Origin: Yamagishiella unicocca
Lineage: Eukaryota > Chlorophyta > Chlorophyceae > Chlamydomonadales > Volvocaceae
Direction of reading: 5' to 3'
NCBI GenBank assembly: GCA_003116995.1
Contig: BDSL01000006.1
Location: forward strand, 1,426,001-1,490,000
DNA length: 64,000 nucleotides
A program made the translations under genes and the position numbers. The notes under the pieces are model-generated. The model was not told where the DNA came from. It ran no database searches and worked only from the letters and a program-made list of their open reading frames with translations. Below, in pieces: positions 34,651 through 47,800 of the stretch (the first letter of the stretch is position 1; each line of letters begins with the position of its first letter).

Positions 34651-37600
34651 ATGGACCTCCTCAGCGCGTGGCATGCGCACCCCCAGCAGAAGCCGGCGAA
34701 TTGTCTCGCACGCTATGTGGTCACAAAGTACAGCTGGCGTGGCAAGTATCGGCGGATCATGTGCATCACGCCCGATGCAGTGGTTACGCAGAATCCCGAA
34801 AGCGGCATGGCCATCACGAACACATACGCTTTCTCGGGCGATTCTGACATCGAGAGCATATCTGTTGGTACGGGCAACGACCCGGAGGGCGAGTTCACGC
34901 TCAACGCAAGGCAGGACAAGAAGGTGCGGGCCTGAAGCACTGGCTCCCGCTATCCTCAAAATGCCCCTCTCATCAGACCCCGCTACGGCCAGCATGCGTG
35001 CCCGCAGCATGGCACATGCGCGTGCACTCCTGGAACCACCGCATCACGCGCCGCCCCTAGCCCCATCCTCTTCACCAACCCCACACAGCCACGGTAGGCC
35101 CCCCCGGGAGATACCCACCACCCCTCACCCCCCCCCATCTGCCACCACTCATCCCTCCTCACCTCCATACCTCTATCTCACTCCTGTTGCGCTTTGCCTA
35201 CCACTCCCTCTCCCCTTCACCTCACCCAGACCAGCTCCCTCACATTTGACCTATTTGGCGCCCGCCCAGTCCTCACCTCTCCCCACACGCCCAACTCTTT
35301 ACCCTCCATACATACTGCTCCATCCGTAGACGTCCAGCATGGTATGACACTGGTTGCTGGCTCCGCTTACCACATCACCAACCCTCCGCCCCGCACCAAC
35401 CACCCGATGCGGAGCTAGCAACCCCCGCGGTGCGTCCCCAATCCCCCACTGCCCTCCCATGTGCCCGGTCCCGGCCCCGGCTCGGTCCGCAGAGCAAGTA
35501 CAAGCCACTCAAGTTCAGCTGCAACCACCGGTCCCGCCTGCTGACGGACGTCTTCCAGTGTGTGGCGGCGGCACACACGCGGGGGCGATGCGGGGTGGCG
35601 CCGCGGCTGATTGGGTGAGGGGGCCCGGGGGGCGGGAGGCGGGGGGCGGGGGCCGGAGAGCTGGGGGCGGGGGCCGGAAGGCGGGGGGCGGAGGGCGGAC
35701 GGCGGGGCCTGGGGGCCGGGGCATCACCACATCATCAGCTTGTGCCCACTGGGAGGTTGGGAGACAGGGGGAGGAAGGGCGGAGGCAAGGGTGCAGTGAG
35801 GCCATGTGGGTCGGTACGAAGGTCAGGGAAGCGCGGCAGGGCGCGGCGCGGGGTGCGCTGCTACTTGGACAGTTGGTGTTGCCGACTGGGCGCTTGGACG
35901 GCTGAGACGGCATGGATACGTTGGTTGCTGATAGGCCCTTCCCCACGCCCTGCTTTTGCACCCCTCCCTGGCTTTGCCCCCGCCCTGGCCCGTCCCTCCC
36001 CTGCACCTCCCTCCCTCCCTCCCTCCCTCCCCCAACGTGTGTATGGCTCGCAGCTCTCCGGATCACTTCACCGGCTACGAGTGGTCCGGGGGGCAGTGGC
36101 GGCACACCACGCTGCGGGCCACAGCGTACGGGTTGGAGCTGGTGGACGCGGAGGGTAGGCAGGGGGCGGGGAGGGGGAGCAAGGGGGGTACAATAAAAGA
36201 ACCGGTAACTCGACTGGGGAACAGGGGGGGAGGGCAGGGAGGGGGTTTGGGAGGAAGCCCGTAGGTCGGCACTGGAGAGGAAAACCGAATAGGAAAGGTT
36301 GGGTACACTCGTATGGAGCTGCATGCTGGAGAACTTATAGGGTTGGGTGTAGTCGGAGGAGGTCGAGTTTCGGAGCAGGGAAGGGGAGGAGGGATTGGTT
36401 TTGGCTGGGCAGGGGTTCCGCTACTGGGGGGGCCCTGTGTGGCATGTGGGTCATGCGGGAGGTGGAACGTGGGATCACGGTCCATCTGGGGTTGATTGGT
36501 CTGGAAAATACCGGTAGGGGCGACGGGAGGACGTCGTGGGCCGGCCCCCGCAGCCAGCGGGTAGTGTGGGGCGGGAGGAAGCCGCGGGGCGTCGTACCAA
36601 CGGGTACCGGTACAATCGTACCATCTTCCCATGGCGGATCTACCGTAATGCGGCATGCGGTATCCCTCGGTCACCGCTGCCACCTCCCTCACAGGTTCTC
36701 CCACCTGGCGCCTCGACTACTGCCAGATGAGCTCCGTGGCCTTCGCACCCCTGGCGCCGGAGCCGCTGCCGGCCTCGGACGGACCCATGGGTCGCGACGC
36801 CGCCGGCATGTCGACGACCTCGTCGTACGGCTTGGCACCCACCCCTGACGGCCCCTTCGCGGTGTTCAGCCGCTGCAGCCGGGCCCCGCGCCTGCTGGCG
36901 TGCAGGCAGAGGGAGGTGGTGCTGGGGCACCTGGCGGCGACGGCGCACAAACGCCTGGGGCTCCAGATCGTGGGTGCGTATAGTTTTGGAGGGTGCGGGT
37001 GGTGGGGTTTGGGAGGGTGCGGGTGGTGGGGTTCGGGAAGACTCACGTGCCTGGACGCTTCGGGAGGAAGACGAGTGGAAGTGGTGGTCTGTTGGGAAAG
37101 AGAATGCGATCCTTGATCGGGTTCCGCGGGGGGGAGATTGGAGACTGTGGGGTCATCCTGGGTCGGAGAAAAAACACATTTACAATACGCGCGACCTCGT
37201 ACCTCGCCCATCCCCGGCTGGCCTCCCGCCCTCCTCCCCTCGCCCCACGGACCTCACCCTCCTCCTCCTCCCCCTCTTCTCACCCTCCTCCTCCTCCTCC
37301 TCCTTCCCCCCTCTCACCCTCACCCTCCTCCTCCTCCCCCCTCTCACCCTCCTCCTCCTCCCCCCTCTCACCCTCCTCCTCCTCCCCCCTCTCACCCTCC
37401 TCCTCCTCACCCCCTCTCACCCTCCTCCTAACCCGCAGCGGACAACGCCAGCGGCTCCTGCCCCTCCGCGCTGCTGGAGGCGGTGGCGCGGGGCGAGCGG
37501 CAGGCCTTCGGGGGCGCAGGGGAGGCCCCTGTGGCCGAGTGGGAGGTCGCCCGTCTCTGCCCCAGGTGCGTACGGCAGCTGTCGGACTCCAGTACGACCG

Positions 37601-40600
37601 CACGGCCGCCCCACGGCAGGGGAGGGACGCCTACTGCTCTGCACTGGCTGATGCGCGTGGCGTCGTACACCGTACGGAACGGGTCGACCGTGACGGGGCC
37701 CGCGGTGCTGTCGCCCCACTCGTCCCCAAAGCACGTGCGCTCCGAAGCCGCCGCCTCAGCCTGAGCGCCAGCAACATAAGGCCCCTACCGGCCCGCACTC
37801 GCCCCGCGCTCGCCGCGCAACCCACCACGCCCCGCCCCCACCGCGCCAACCCAGTTCTCCAGCATGCATCTCAAAACGTCGGTCCTAAACTTTTTTCCTG
37901 GCATCCACGGGTCTTCCTCGAAGCCAGCCCCCACCGCGCCCCACGGACCACGCACCCCACAGGTACGACGCCCAGCCGCCGCTGGCGGCCCTCCTGGAGC
38001 CGGGCATGCAGGTGCGCTGCCGGCCGCCCGTGTCGCTGGACCCCGCGGTGCTGGCGGCGCAGGCGGCGGCGGCGGCGGCGATGTCGTACAGTCCCGGCGC
38101 GCACACGACGCCGCGGCGGCTGGCGGTGACGCGGTCGTGGCTGCTGGAGCGCGACGCCACCACGTACGACGTGGAGGAGCGGCGGCCGCTGGGGTGAGTC
38201 ATACCACCCGCCTCCCTACCCTACCCCCTACCCCCTGTGGGGGAGGGTCTTCCTCGAACCCCCCTCCCCCCGTTTCCGGTGGTCCGTCCCAGTGCTCCAG
38301 CATGTGCCTGCAAACTAGGTGTTCGCTGACCATGCGCCAACTATCCTTTCCTTGTCGCGTCAACGGTTTTTATGCCACCCCCTCGTTTCCTGCTCCCCAA
38401 ACACATCTCGAGGCGCCCTCCCTAACCACCCTCACCCGCATACCCCAACCCTGCCCCCCCCCCAACCCCGAATCCCCTGCCGTTTCCGTCCTCCTGCCGT
38501 ACGTACATACATACATACGTACGAACAAATTGCACCCTCCGCCCGCCGTACCGCGACCCCCCCCCCAGGAGCGTCTCCGCGCTGCTGCGTTTCGCGGAGG
38601 AGGCGGGGCTGGTGGGGGTGGAGTGGGCGGACGGCGCCGCGCCATCGCTGTACATGGCGGGAGCGGCCAGGGACGCTGTGGTGGCGGCGCTGATGGACAT
38701 GGTGCAGGTGGGTTGAGGGGAGACCCGTGGGTCGGCAGACAGTGGGTCGGCAGACAGTGGGTCGGCAGACAGTGGGTCGGCAGACAGTGAGGACAGGGCC
38801 CTGGCAGCTGCCCAGACGTACACAGACGCAGGTGCCGCCGCGCTGTAGTCCACAAGGTGCTCCAGGGTGGGCGTCCAGGGTGGGCGTCCAGGGTGGGCGG
38901 GGACACGCTTGTCCCGGACGGGGCATGTGCGGCGGTCAGAACGGACGGGTCGGTGGACTGCGGAGGCGAGGCGAGGCGGTGTGAGGTGTCCCGGTGTCGG
39001 CGAGATCGGTGGGAGCGAGCGTCTCTCAACCCGAAACGTGCGAACTACCGTAACCCTGTCAGGAGCAGCGGCCGAGCATGGCCAACAGTACCTTCCAGGA
39101 CCTCACCCCTCCTCACCGCCTAGTACACGGGCTTTCCCCTTTCCTCACAAACCCTCATCACCGCCGCCTGCGCCCCGCCCGCCTACGCCCCGTCCGCCTG
39201 CTCCTGTTCCTGCTCCCTCCCCGCTGCAGGCTGCTGCCGGGCGGCCGGTGCCGGTGCTGCCCGGCTTCACCCCCCCGGGAGACCCCATCACCGGCTCGGC
39301 CGCCGCGCCGCTGCTGTGCCACTGCTCGGTGGTGGCGAGGGACGCGGAGGTGGGTGGGCGGGCCTGGAGGGGAAGATGGGGCGGGTCAGGGCGGCCGCGT
39401 GAGGGGGCGCCCCGGGACTGCGTGTGTTTGCGGCCGACACGTGTGGCGAGTGGTGCTGTGTGGGGCTGCAACTGCCACGGTATCGAATACCCGGCCCTGA
39501 ACTCTCAATGTCATCTCTCCGCTGCTGCCACTGCTGCTGCCGCTGCTGCCACTGCTGCTGCCGCTGCTGCCACTGCTGCTGCCGCTGCTGCCACTGCTAC
39601 TGCCGCTGCTGCTGCCGCCGGCTGCCTCGTGATCCGGTGCCCCAGACGGAGCGGTGGTGCCTGGAGCTGCTGACGGCCCGGGCGCGAGAGGCCTGGCCGC
39701 ACCTGTCTAACTCGGGTGGGTAGCCAAAGACACGGCAATACACACACGACACGTTTGTCGTCCACGGCATGACAAGCAGGGGGGAGTGGCAAGGTGGCAG
39801 GGGGGTGCCGAGGCCGCGAAGGGGAGCGCCAAGGCGGGGTTGGAAAAACGAACCGGGGAGGGGTTGAGAAAACAAAGCGGGGGGAGGCCACCTAACACAG
39901 GGCTGTCGTTATGGCGCATTGGTCTGCGAGCTGGACGTCGGAGTGGTTCCCCGGCCAGCACGCATCCAGAAATCGCGTTGGCGGAGGAACGAGTAGGGTA
40001 TTGCTCGAGGGAAGGGGCATGGCACCATGGCACCATCATCAACCCCACCCTCCCCCCCACCCTCTACCCAACTCGTCCGGGCGCCCCCTTCCAGGCCGCA
40101 TGTTCTACACGGCCGACATCGAGTTCTCCTCCACCTCCCCCACCCCTAGCACCCTGGCCGGCCTCATGCCCATGTCCCCGAAACAGCAGCCGCAGGGGCA
40201 GGGCAAGCAGCAGCAGCAGCAGGCCGCCGGCGACGCGGCGGCAGGGGCCTCCGCCCCCGCCGTCTCCGTCACCTCCCCCGCTGCCCAAACCGGTGTCGTA
40301 CTGTCCGGCCACCCGGGCAGCAACTCGGCCGCCGAGAATGCTCGGGCCGCAACTGCCGTGCAGGAGGTAGGGCGGACTTTTGACGGCATCATACGGCCAA
40401 TGTGGATGGTTGTGGTGCGTGGTACTAAGGCGGGGTACATTCGCGCGGGTACATTGGCGGTCCGAGGACATCAGGATATCAGGATTGGCTTTGCCAGCCC
40501 CTCCACCTTCTCCCGGACTATCACAAACTTGCCCCAAACCCTGGACTCTCCGCAACACCCCACCCCACTCCGCAACCCTGCCTCAGGCCACCGAGGCCAT

Positions 40601-41851
40601 GCTCGACGCCGTGTACGATTTCAACGCGTCCGTGCCGTACAGCGGCGTCGCCTCTGGCACGCGGCTGGACGAGCAGACACTGTCGTGCATCGTTGCGCTG
40701 CTTCACCCGGATCTGGTTCCGGGGCCGGTGTCCGTCAGCCACATGTCGCCGGACGAGGCCAAGCAGAGCATCGCCGCGCTGCAGGTGCGCGTGTCCGATC
40801 GCGATAGTTGAATGGGAACCACAGGACTTATGCGCGGGCGGGTTTCTGGCGGGAAAGGGTTCGGAGTCGGTTCTGTGGAACGTTTCGTCCCCACCGGGGA
40901 TCCCCTCCCAAGAAAAACACAGTCCCCGGCCTTTCCCCGGCCCCCAACCTCCCCCTCCTCGACTTTCAGACGCTCCAGCGGCTGGTGCCCTGCCACTCCC
41001 TGGCCGAGTCCTTCCTAGGCCTCCCGACCGCGCTGAGCCGGGTGCTGTCCGCCTACAGCTGCGGCCACGAGGGGGTGGCGGCGGAGGCGGCGAGGCTGCT
41101 GACCCGACTGTGGGCGCCAGCATCCGCGCGAGTGGGCGCCGGTGAGGGGCCCCCGACCCACGGGTCGGGACTGGGAGCTGGGTTCTGATCCGCATTTGTT
41201 AAGGGGTGGTTTTGGGGGTACCCCAAAGCTTGGGGGAGGGGACCTTGGGGTGGCGGTGGGCTGGGGCGGTGTCTGGGAGCGTAGGTCGGGAGCGTAGGTG
41301 TCTTGTCTAACCGTCTTGTCTAACCGTCCTTGCCCGTCCTTGCCCGCTCTTGCGTCCCCCTAACCTCGCAGCCCCCTGGAGCGGCCTCCGTCCGGTGGCC
41401 TCCCTGGCGGCGCTGCTGGCCGATCCGGACGACCCGCTGTCGGGCTGTGACCCGGAGGTACGGCGGGGGTTGGCGGTTGGTGGTTGGCGGCAGTGAGGTA
41501 GGTGGCCGCGGGGAGGAAGGGGCGCGGCGGTACGGCGTGGCCAGGAGGGGGTTTGGGGCCTGAGGTGGCGCCGCCAGGAGTGGCGGGGGGCGGTTGGGTG
41601 GTTGGGCGATGACGCTCCAGGGAAGAGCGGCACAGCCCATCGGCCACCTCCTTACGCAGTACGGCGGTGTCGTACCGTGGGTTGGAAACCAGTCCCCTCA
41701 ACCCCCCTCCCCCGGCGCCCTCCCCGCCCTCTTCCCCATCAGGACTTGTCCCTGGCCCGCGCCGCCAAGGCCCTCTGCTTCGGCCCCGCCATCGTCACAG
41801 CACGCTGCGCGGCACTGATGCGGCCGCTGCGGGGAGTCGGCGACGGCGACC

Positions 41852-41883
<32 letters not shown>

Positions 41884-44800
41884 TCACTCACCGGCGGCCC
41901 CGGCCGGCCCCGTGCCGTCGCCACGTCCGCCTCCGGCTCCCAGACCGGCGGCGGCGGCGGCACCACCACAAGCGCCTTCCTAGTCGCCTGCGCCCTGGAG
42001 GCGGTTGGCGCCGTGGCGGTTGAGCCGGGCAGCCGCTCAACCGACAACCGACCCTTAGCGGGGCTGCTACAGGTGCGTTGGTATTCGTATTCCAACCCCA
42101 TCATTTGCCCCCTGATGATGTATTTTTTCCTGTTCCTATTCCTATTACTTGTCCTGTCCCCCCCTCCTCCCCCCCCGTTCCGGCCGACGGGCTTCCTCTC
42201 AATTCCTCCCCGTCCTTCTCCCCCCCTCCGCCGGGTGCGCAGGAGGCCGCAGCTCTTGGCCCGCCCCTGTTCGCGCTGTGCCACCACCCAGCCCCACGGG
42301 TCACCCAGGGCGCGGCGCTGCTCATGCGCGCAGTGGCGGAGAGCGGGGCATCAGCAGCCGAGCCCATGCGGCACGCGGCGCTGAGGCACGGCGCGGTGCT
42401 GCACCACCTGCACGCCGCGCTCTTCGCGCCGCCGGCTGCGGGCTCGGGCTCGGGGTCTGCGGCCGCTGCCGCCGCCGCCGCCAGCTCCTCCGGCCGCCAG
42501 CAGCTGGGTCGGGCGCTTGTGGCGTCCTGGTGCGACGAATACACACCAGCGCTGGCATTGCTGCGGAGGTGCGGGGGAAGGGAGGGGGAGGAAGGGGGGG
42601 AAAACCCGTGAACCGACAGCGGCGAGGGGGGAAAACACTGGTTGGGTAGGAAACCCGTAGGTTGGCACTGAAGGGATAAACACCACCGTCTAAAAGAGTT
42701 CCCGGACCGCCGTCAGCGAGGGCAGCCGGAGCGTGGGGCGCTGCATCGCCGCAGGCACCTGGCTGCCTAGCGGGGTCAGCCGACCCCTCTCCCTCTTGCC
42801 AATCCAACCCATCCCAACCCGCCAACCGCCAACCGCCAACCGCAGGATCTTCCCTCCGGGGCTAGTGCGCTACCTCAACGCCCCGCGCACCGGCGGCAGC
42901 GGCGGCGCGGGAGCAAGCAGTACGGCATCACCGCCCGCCGCCGCCGCCGCCGCTGCTGCTGCTGCTGCCGCTGCGGCGGCGGGACGGCCGCCCCCTGCCT
43001 CGGCGGCCACCCCCTCCGCGGCCGCAACCCCAGCTTCTCCGCCGCCGAACGAGCCGGCGCCACCGGGCTCATCCCCGATGCCGTCCGCCGCTGGCCCGGG
43101 CGATACCGCCGGCGCCACCACCGCACCGCCCTCTGAGGCGACGACCGCCTCCCAGGCTGCGCCCTCCTCCACACCGGCGGGGGCGGCGGCCCCAGCGGCT
43201 TCCGCCGCCGCCGCCGCCGCCGCCCCGTCGATGGCCGCCGTCTGGGGCCTCAAGGGCAACTGGGAGGCCTTTTGGGAGGCGGCCTCGCGGGACCACTGCC
43301 ACGCGGGCCTTATCTGGCATGCGGGATGCCGCCAGGTGGGGCACAGCGCGCTAAGGGCTGTGCCCATGTGCGCGCCTGTGTGTGTGTACGTGTGTGTGTG
43401 TGTGTGTGTGTGTTTGTGTGTGTTAGGCTGTGCCTCACCTGAACGGATGCGGGGAAGGTTGGCGGGCCTTATTGCCGTGTTGCAACCGCTGATCCAGCTA
43501 CCACCTGCTGCGCAGCACCTTCCTCCGCCAACCCCCGCCTCCCTCACCCCCGCCCTTCTGCTCATCCACCCGCACACACACCTTCACCGCTGCTCGGCCC
43601 GCATTGGTCCTCTGTCCCTTCTGTTCCGCTCGGGTGCTGCCTGGTGCTGCCTCGTGCTGCCTCGTGCTGCTTGATCGCGGCCTCAGGAGCTGCGGGAAGC
43701 ACTGGAGCGAGAGGAGTCCGGGCTCAGGTGCGCAGACAGGGCGTGGGGGTGGGGGGGTGGCCGCAGCCGCAGCAGCAGACCTCTCCAAACCCTTCACGCC
43801 TGCCTGGCTGTCGCTGGGCTTCCCTTCTCCGCACTCTCCTCCCAACCCAGTCTGCAACCGTAAAATCCCTGGAACGTGAAACCCTATAACACCCCTCTAC
43901 ACCCCTCCACGCCCCGCACCCGCACCACCGCAGGGCTCGCCGGCAGCAGATGGGCGGCGGTGGTCAGGGGCTGGGCTGGAACTACGAGGAGTTCTCCGTC
44001 ACCTACCCCAGCCTGGGATCACACACCGTGGTGGGAGGCATCTACGTGAGGCTGCTGCTGGAGGGAGCGGACACAGGCGGGTGGAGCGACCCGCGGGTCG
44101 GGGGCTGGGGGATGCGGGCCGGCGGCGGAGCGAGCGCCGTACACACGGGCGAGGCCTAGGAGGGTTTGCAACTTCGCATGGTGAGGGCCGTACGAGAGAA
44201 TCGGGGAGCAGGGGGTGGCGGCAGAGAAGTGATCTGTTACACGTCTCAGTGATCGCCGTCCTGACTCCGTCCTTAGATCGGAGCCGTGGCGCTCATCATC
44301 GCCCTTCCCTCCCCCCCGACAAGGGCTCCCTCCCTCCCCCCTGACACGGGCTCCCTCCCCCCTGTTCTAAACGGTTTTTTCTGGCATCCACGGGTCTCCC
44401 TCGAAACCCCCCTGACACGGGCTCCTTCCCCCCCGACACGGGCTCCCTCCCCCCTGACACGGGCTCCTTCCCCCCCGACACGGGCTCCCTCCCCCCTGAC
44501 ACGGGCTTTCCTCACAATCCCCCTCCCGACGCCCTCCTTCCCACAGCCGCCGTCGAGAAGGTTCCTCAACCCCGCGACCTCTTCCACTCCCTCCACCACG
44601 CCTTCCTATGCGCCGCCGACCCCGCCACCCAAGACCCCGCCGCCACCACCGCCGCCACCGCCGCCTCCACCGGCTCCGCCGCGTCCGCCGCCGCCGCCGT
44701 CGCCGCCGCGGCGGCAGCGGAGGCCGCGGCGGCGGCGGCGGACCAGGAGCTTTGCGCTCGCGCTATGGCTGCCGTGTACCATGCCCACGCGGGCAGCATA

Positions 44801-47800
44801 GGGCCCGCGGACGGCCTGGCCCATTTGCTGCGGGTGCTGGACTACACTCCCCGGCGACCGCTACGGCACTCGCTATTGGAGCTGCTGGCGGCGCTGCTGG
44901 CGCCGAGGTGCCTGGCAGCGGCGGCGGCTGGCGGCGGCGGGAGCAGCAGCAGCAGCCCCGCTGCCCGAGCCGTCCGCGCGAACAGCTACTCGTTCATGGA
45001 GGCAGGCGGGCTGGAGCTGCTGATGGAGGTGGTGGCGTATGCGCACACCGGCGGGGCGACGGTGGAGGGAGGCGGCGGCGGCTCCGCCGCCACCGCCGCC
45101 GCCGCCTGGGGGACTGCGCAGCACCAGCACCAGGGCGGGCCCCAGGCGGGCCTTATGATTACACCTGTCGGCCACGACGACATGCCGCGAGAGTGGTTCT
45201 TCTACCCGCGCGGAGTGCTGGCGGCGACGGCGGCGGCGCCGCCAGCGGCGCCGCCACCGACGTCGGACAGTGGAGCCGCCGCGACGGCCGACCTGCTAGG
45301 CGACCTGCTAGGCAGCGACTCGGCCCCTCCCGCCGCCGCTGCTACCGCAGCACCGGCCGCAGCGGCGGCGGTGCCGGCGGGCCCGGACTTGCTTGGTCGC
45401 AAGCCCGATGAGACGGGTCGGGCTGGGCCGTACACACGCGAGGAGGTACGGCAGCTGGTGTCCCGCGGGTCGGTCGAGATGGGGACGCTGTGCTGGGCGC
45501 CAGGGATGCTCCGACCCGAGCCGCTGGGCTCCGTGAGGGAGCTGAGGTGGATGCTGTCGCAAGGTGGGTGCGCGTCTGACACGTGACGTGTGTGTTGACA
45601 CGTGTGTGTTGACACGTGTGTGTTGACACGTGTGTGTTGACACGTGTGTGTTGACACGTGTGTGTTGACACGTGTGTGTTGACACGTGTGGTATCGAAGG
45701 CGGGGGCGGCCCGGGGGCCGTAGGATGCGGGCAGCGGGGGCGGGGCCGGGTTGGGGCCGCGGAAAGCTGCTGACTCTACCGTTGATCATCTAAGAGAACA
45801 GTTCGTCACGAACAGGGCGAAGTGGGAGCTGGGGTAACACACAGTGTTGGTGAGGCGGTGGGGGCATTCGGAGGAGGCATCAGCCGGTGTTTTGAACTCT
45901 TGCGAGGCCCGCACACACTCACACACACCCGTCTCCTCCCAGGCTCCGGCCGCTTCAGCCCCTACGCAGCCGCGGAGCTGGCGCTGCAGCTGCTGCAGCT
46001 GCTGGTGTCGCTGCAGCCTGCAGTGGATGAGGAGGAGGGGCTGCTGCTACAGCCGCTGCCGCGGGCATTCCGGGTGCTGTCGGGGCCCCGGTGCCTGCCG
46101 CTGCTTTGCCAGGTGGGAGCGCGTGGGCGTTTGTCGGGTGTTGTGTCAAGGATTTTAGGGGTTTAGGGTTTTATTCGCTTACGGCAGACTCATAAGGTTG
46201 GGGTGCGATGAAAGCAAGGATGCTGACGAGGAGGCGGCAACCCAGGGGACATAACCTCTTTGGGACTGCAGGGCAGGGACCCGCGCCCTCCCTCCTTTCT
46301 TCCAATCCCCCAGTTTTATTTGCAGTGCCGACAAACGGGTTTCCTCTCCCTCACATACACATACACACCCCTTCCCGTGCTGCTGCTCTACCACCTCCCA
46401 CTTCCCCAGGCCCTCCTCACCTTCCACCCGCCCATCGTCGCCGCCGCCTGCACCCTACTGGACCGCCTGCTGTCCCCCAACCCGGACGCGCTGGCCCGCC
46501 TGCACCTCACGGGGGCCTTATACTTTGCCCTGGACTACCCGGGGAGCGACCTCACGGCGCCGGCCCGCCTGCTGTACCGGTGCGAGAGAGGGGGCCGAAC
46601 GCTGGCACCCACGTGTAGAACACCTTAGGTTGGGGCACCCATCCAACCCCGTGTGTGTGTGAGAGAAGTGCTCTAGCACCGCCGCGGGCAGAGCTGCTGG
46701 TGTTACCGCGAGGCCGGGGTCACCGTCCTAGGGCGCTGCAGGTGTGAGGCGTGTTTTCGTCGATGCAGTGCGACGGGGTGATGAGGGTGTCTGGCGAGTC
46801 AGCGAAACGCGAGGCGCATGTGCTGTGTCTGTGCCGCTGAGGCTGACGCGCCACAGGCAACACGCCAACGCCGGCACTCGCAGCAGCGCCGCCGACCTCC
46901 CCTTCCCCTTCCCCTTGCCCTTCCCCTCCCGACCCGCCACCCGCTCCCGTCCGCCCGCGCAGGGCCCATCTGGCGCAGGACTTCGCGGGCCTCTCCGGGG
47001 GCGCCGCCGCGGCTTCCGGGCTGCCGCTGCGTCAGCGGTCGTACCTGGGGCACGTGCTTCCGGAGAGCCTGCTGTACGTGCTCGAGACCCGCGGGCCGGA
47101 GGCGTTCGCACAGGCGCTGTGCGGTGCGTGCGGCGCGTGCTGCGGAGGGGGGTCGCAGCAGGGCTTGCTGCCGCATCAGGGACAGCACCTCAGTGTTTGG
47201 GACTTAAGCATACACCGTAACCCATATTACCTCTCTGCAACCCAAACTCTCGGAATCCAAACCCTTAACCCTTGCAGCCTCGCCGTTGCACCGCAACCCA
47301 AGCCCCCACCCACCGCGCTCACCCCTCCCCCCCTCCCCCTCCCCCGGACCTGCCCCTCCTTGTCGCGTCAACGGTTTTTATGCCACCCCCTCCCCCTCCG
47401 TCTGTCCTAAACGGATTTCTTCTGGCATCCACGGGTCTTCCTCGAAATCCCCCTCCCTCCACATGCACGCACCCCGCCAGGCGACCACGACACCCCCGAG
47501 CTCATCTGGACACACACCATGCGGCGCAGCCGGCTGCTGCCCGCGCTGTCCTCCCACCTGGGCGACCTGCCGCTGCGTCTGGCGCAGCACTGCACCGCCG
47601 TGTGGGACTACTCCCCGCTGCCGCCCCTGACCTACCCCGAGCTGGAGGGCGAGCTCTACTGCCACCGCTACTACCTGCGCCACCTGGCGGACACAGTGCG
47701 CTTCCCCGCCTGGCCGCTCGTGGAGCACGTGCCGCTGTTGCAGGTACGACACCGTACAACCGTACGGCTTACGTTTTTGTATGTGTCTATAGCTTGGCCT

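Noticed and set aside
45308..45789. His/Thr/Cys/Gln-repeat protein (TCQHTRVNTHVS) on the minus strand
   Set aside because: Translation of the 16-bp tandem repeat in a GRV2 intron. The same peptide appears in all minus frames.
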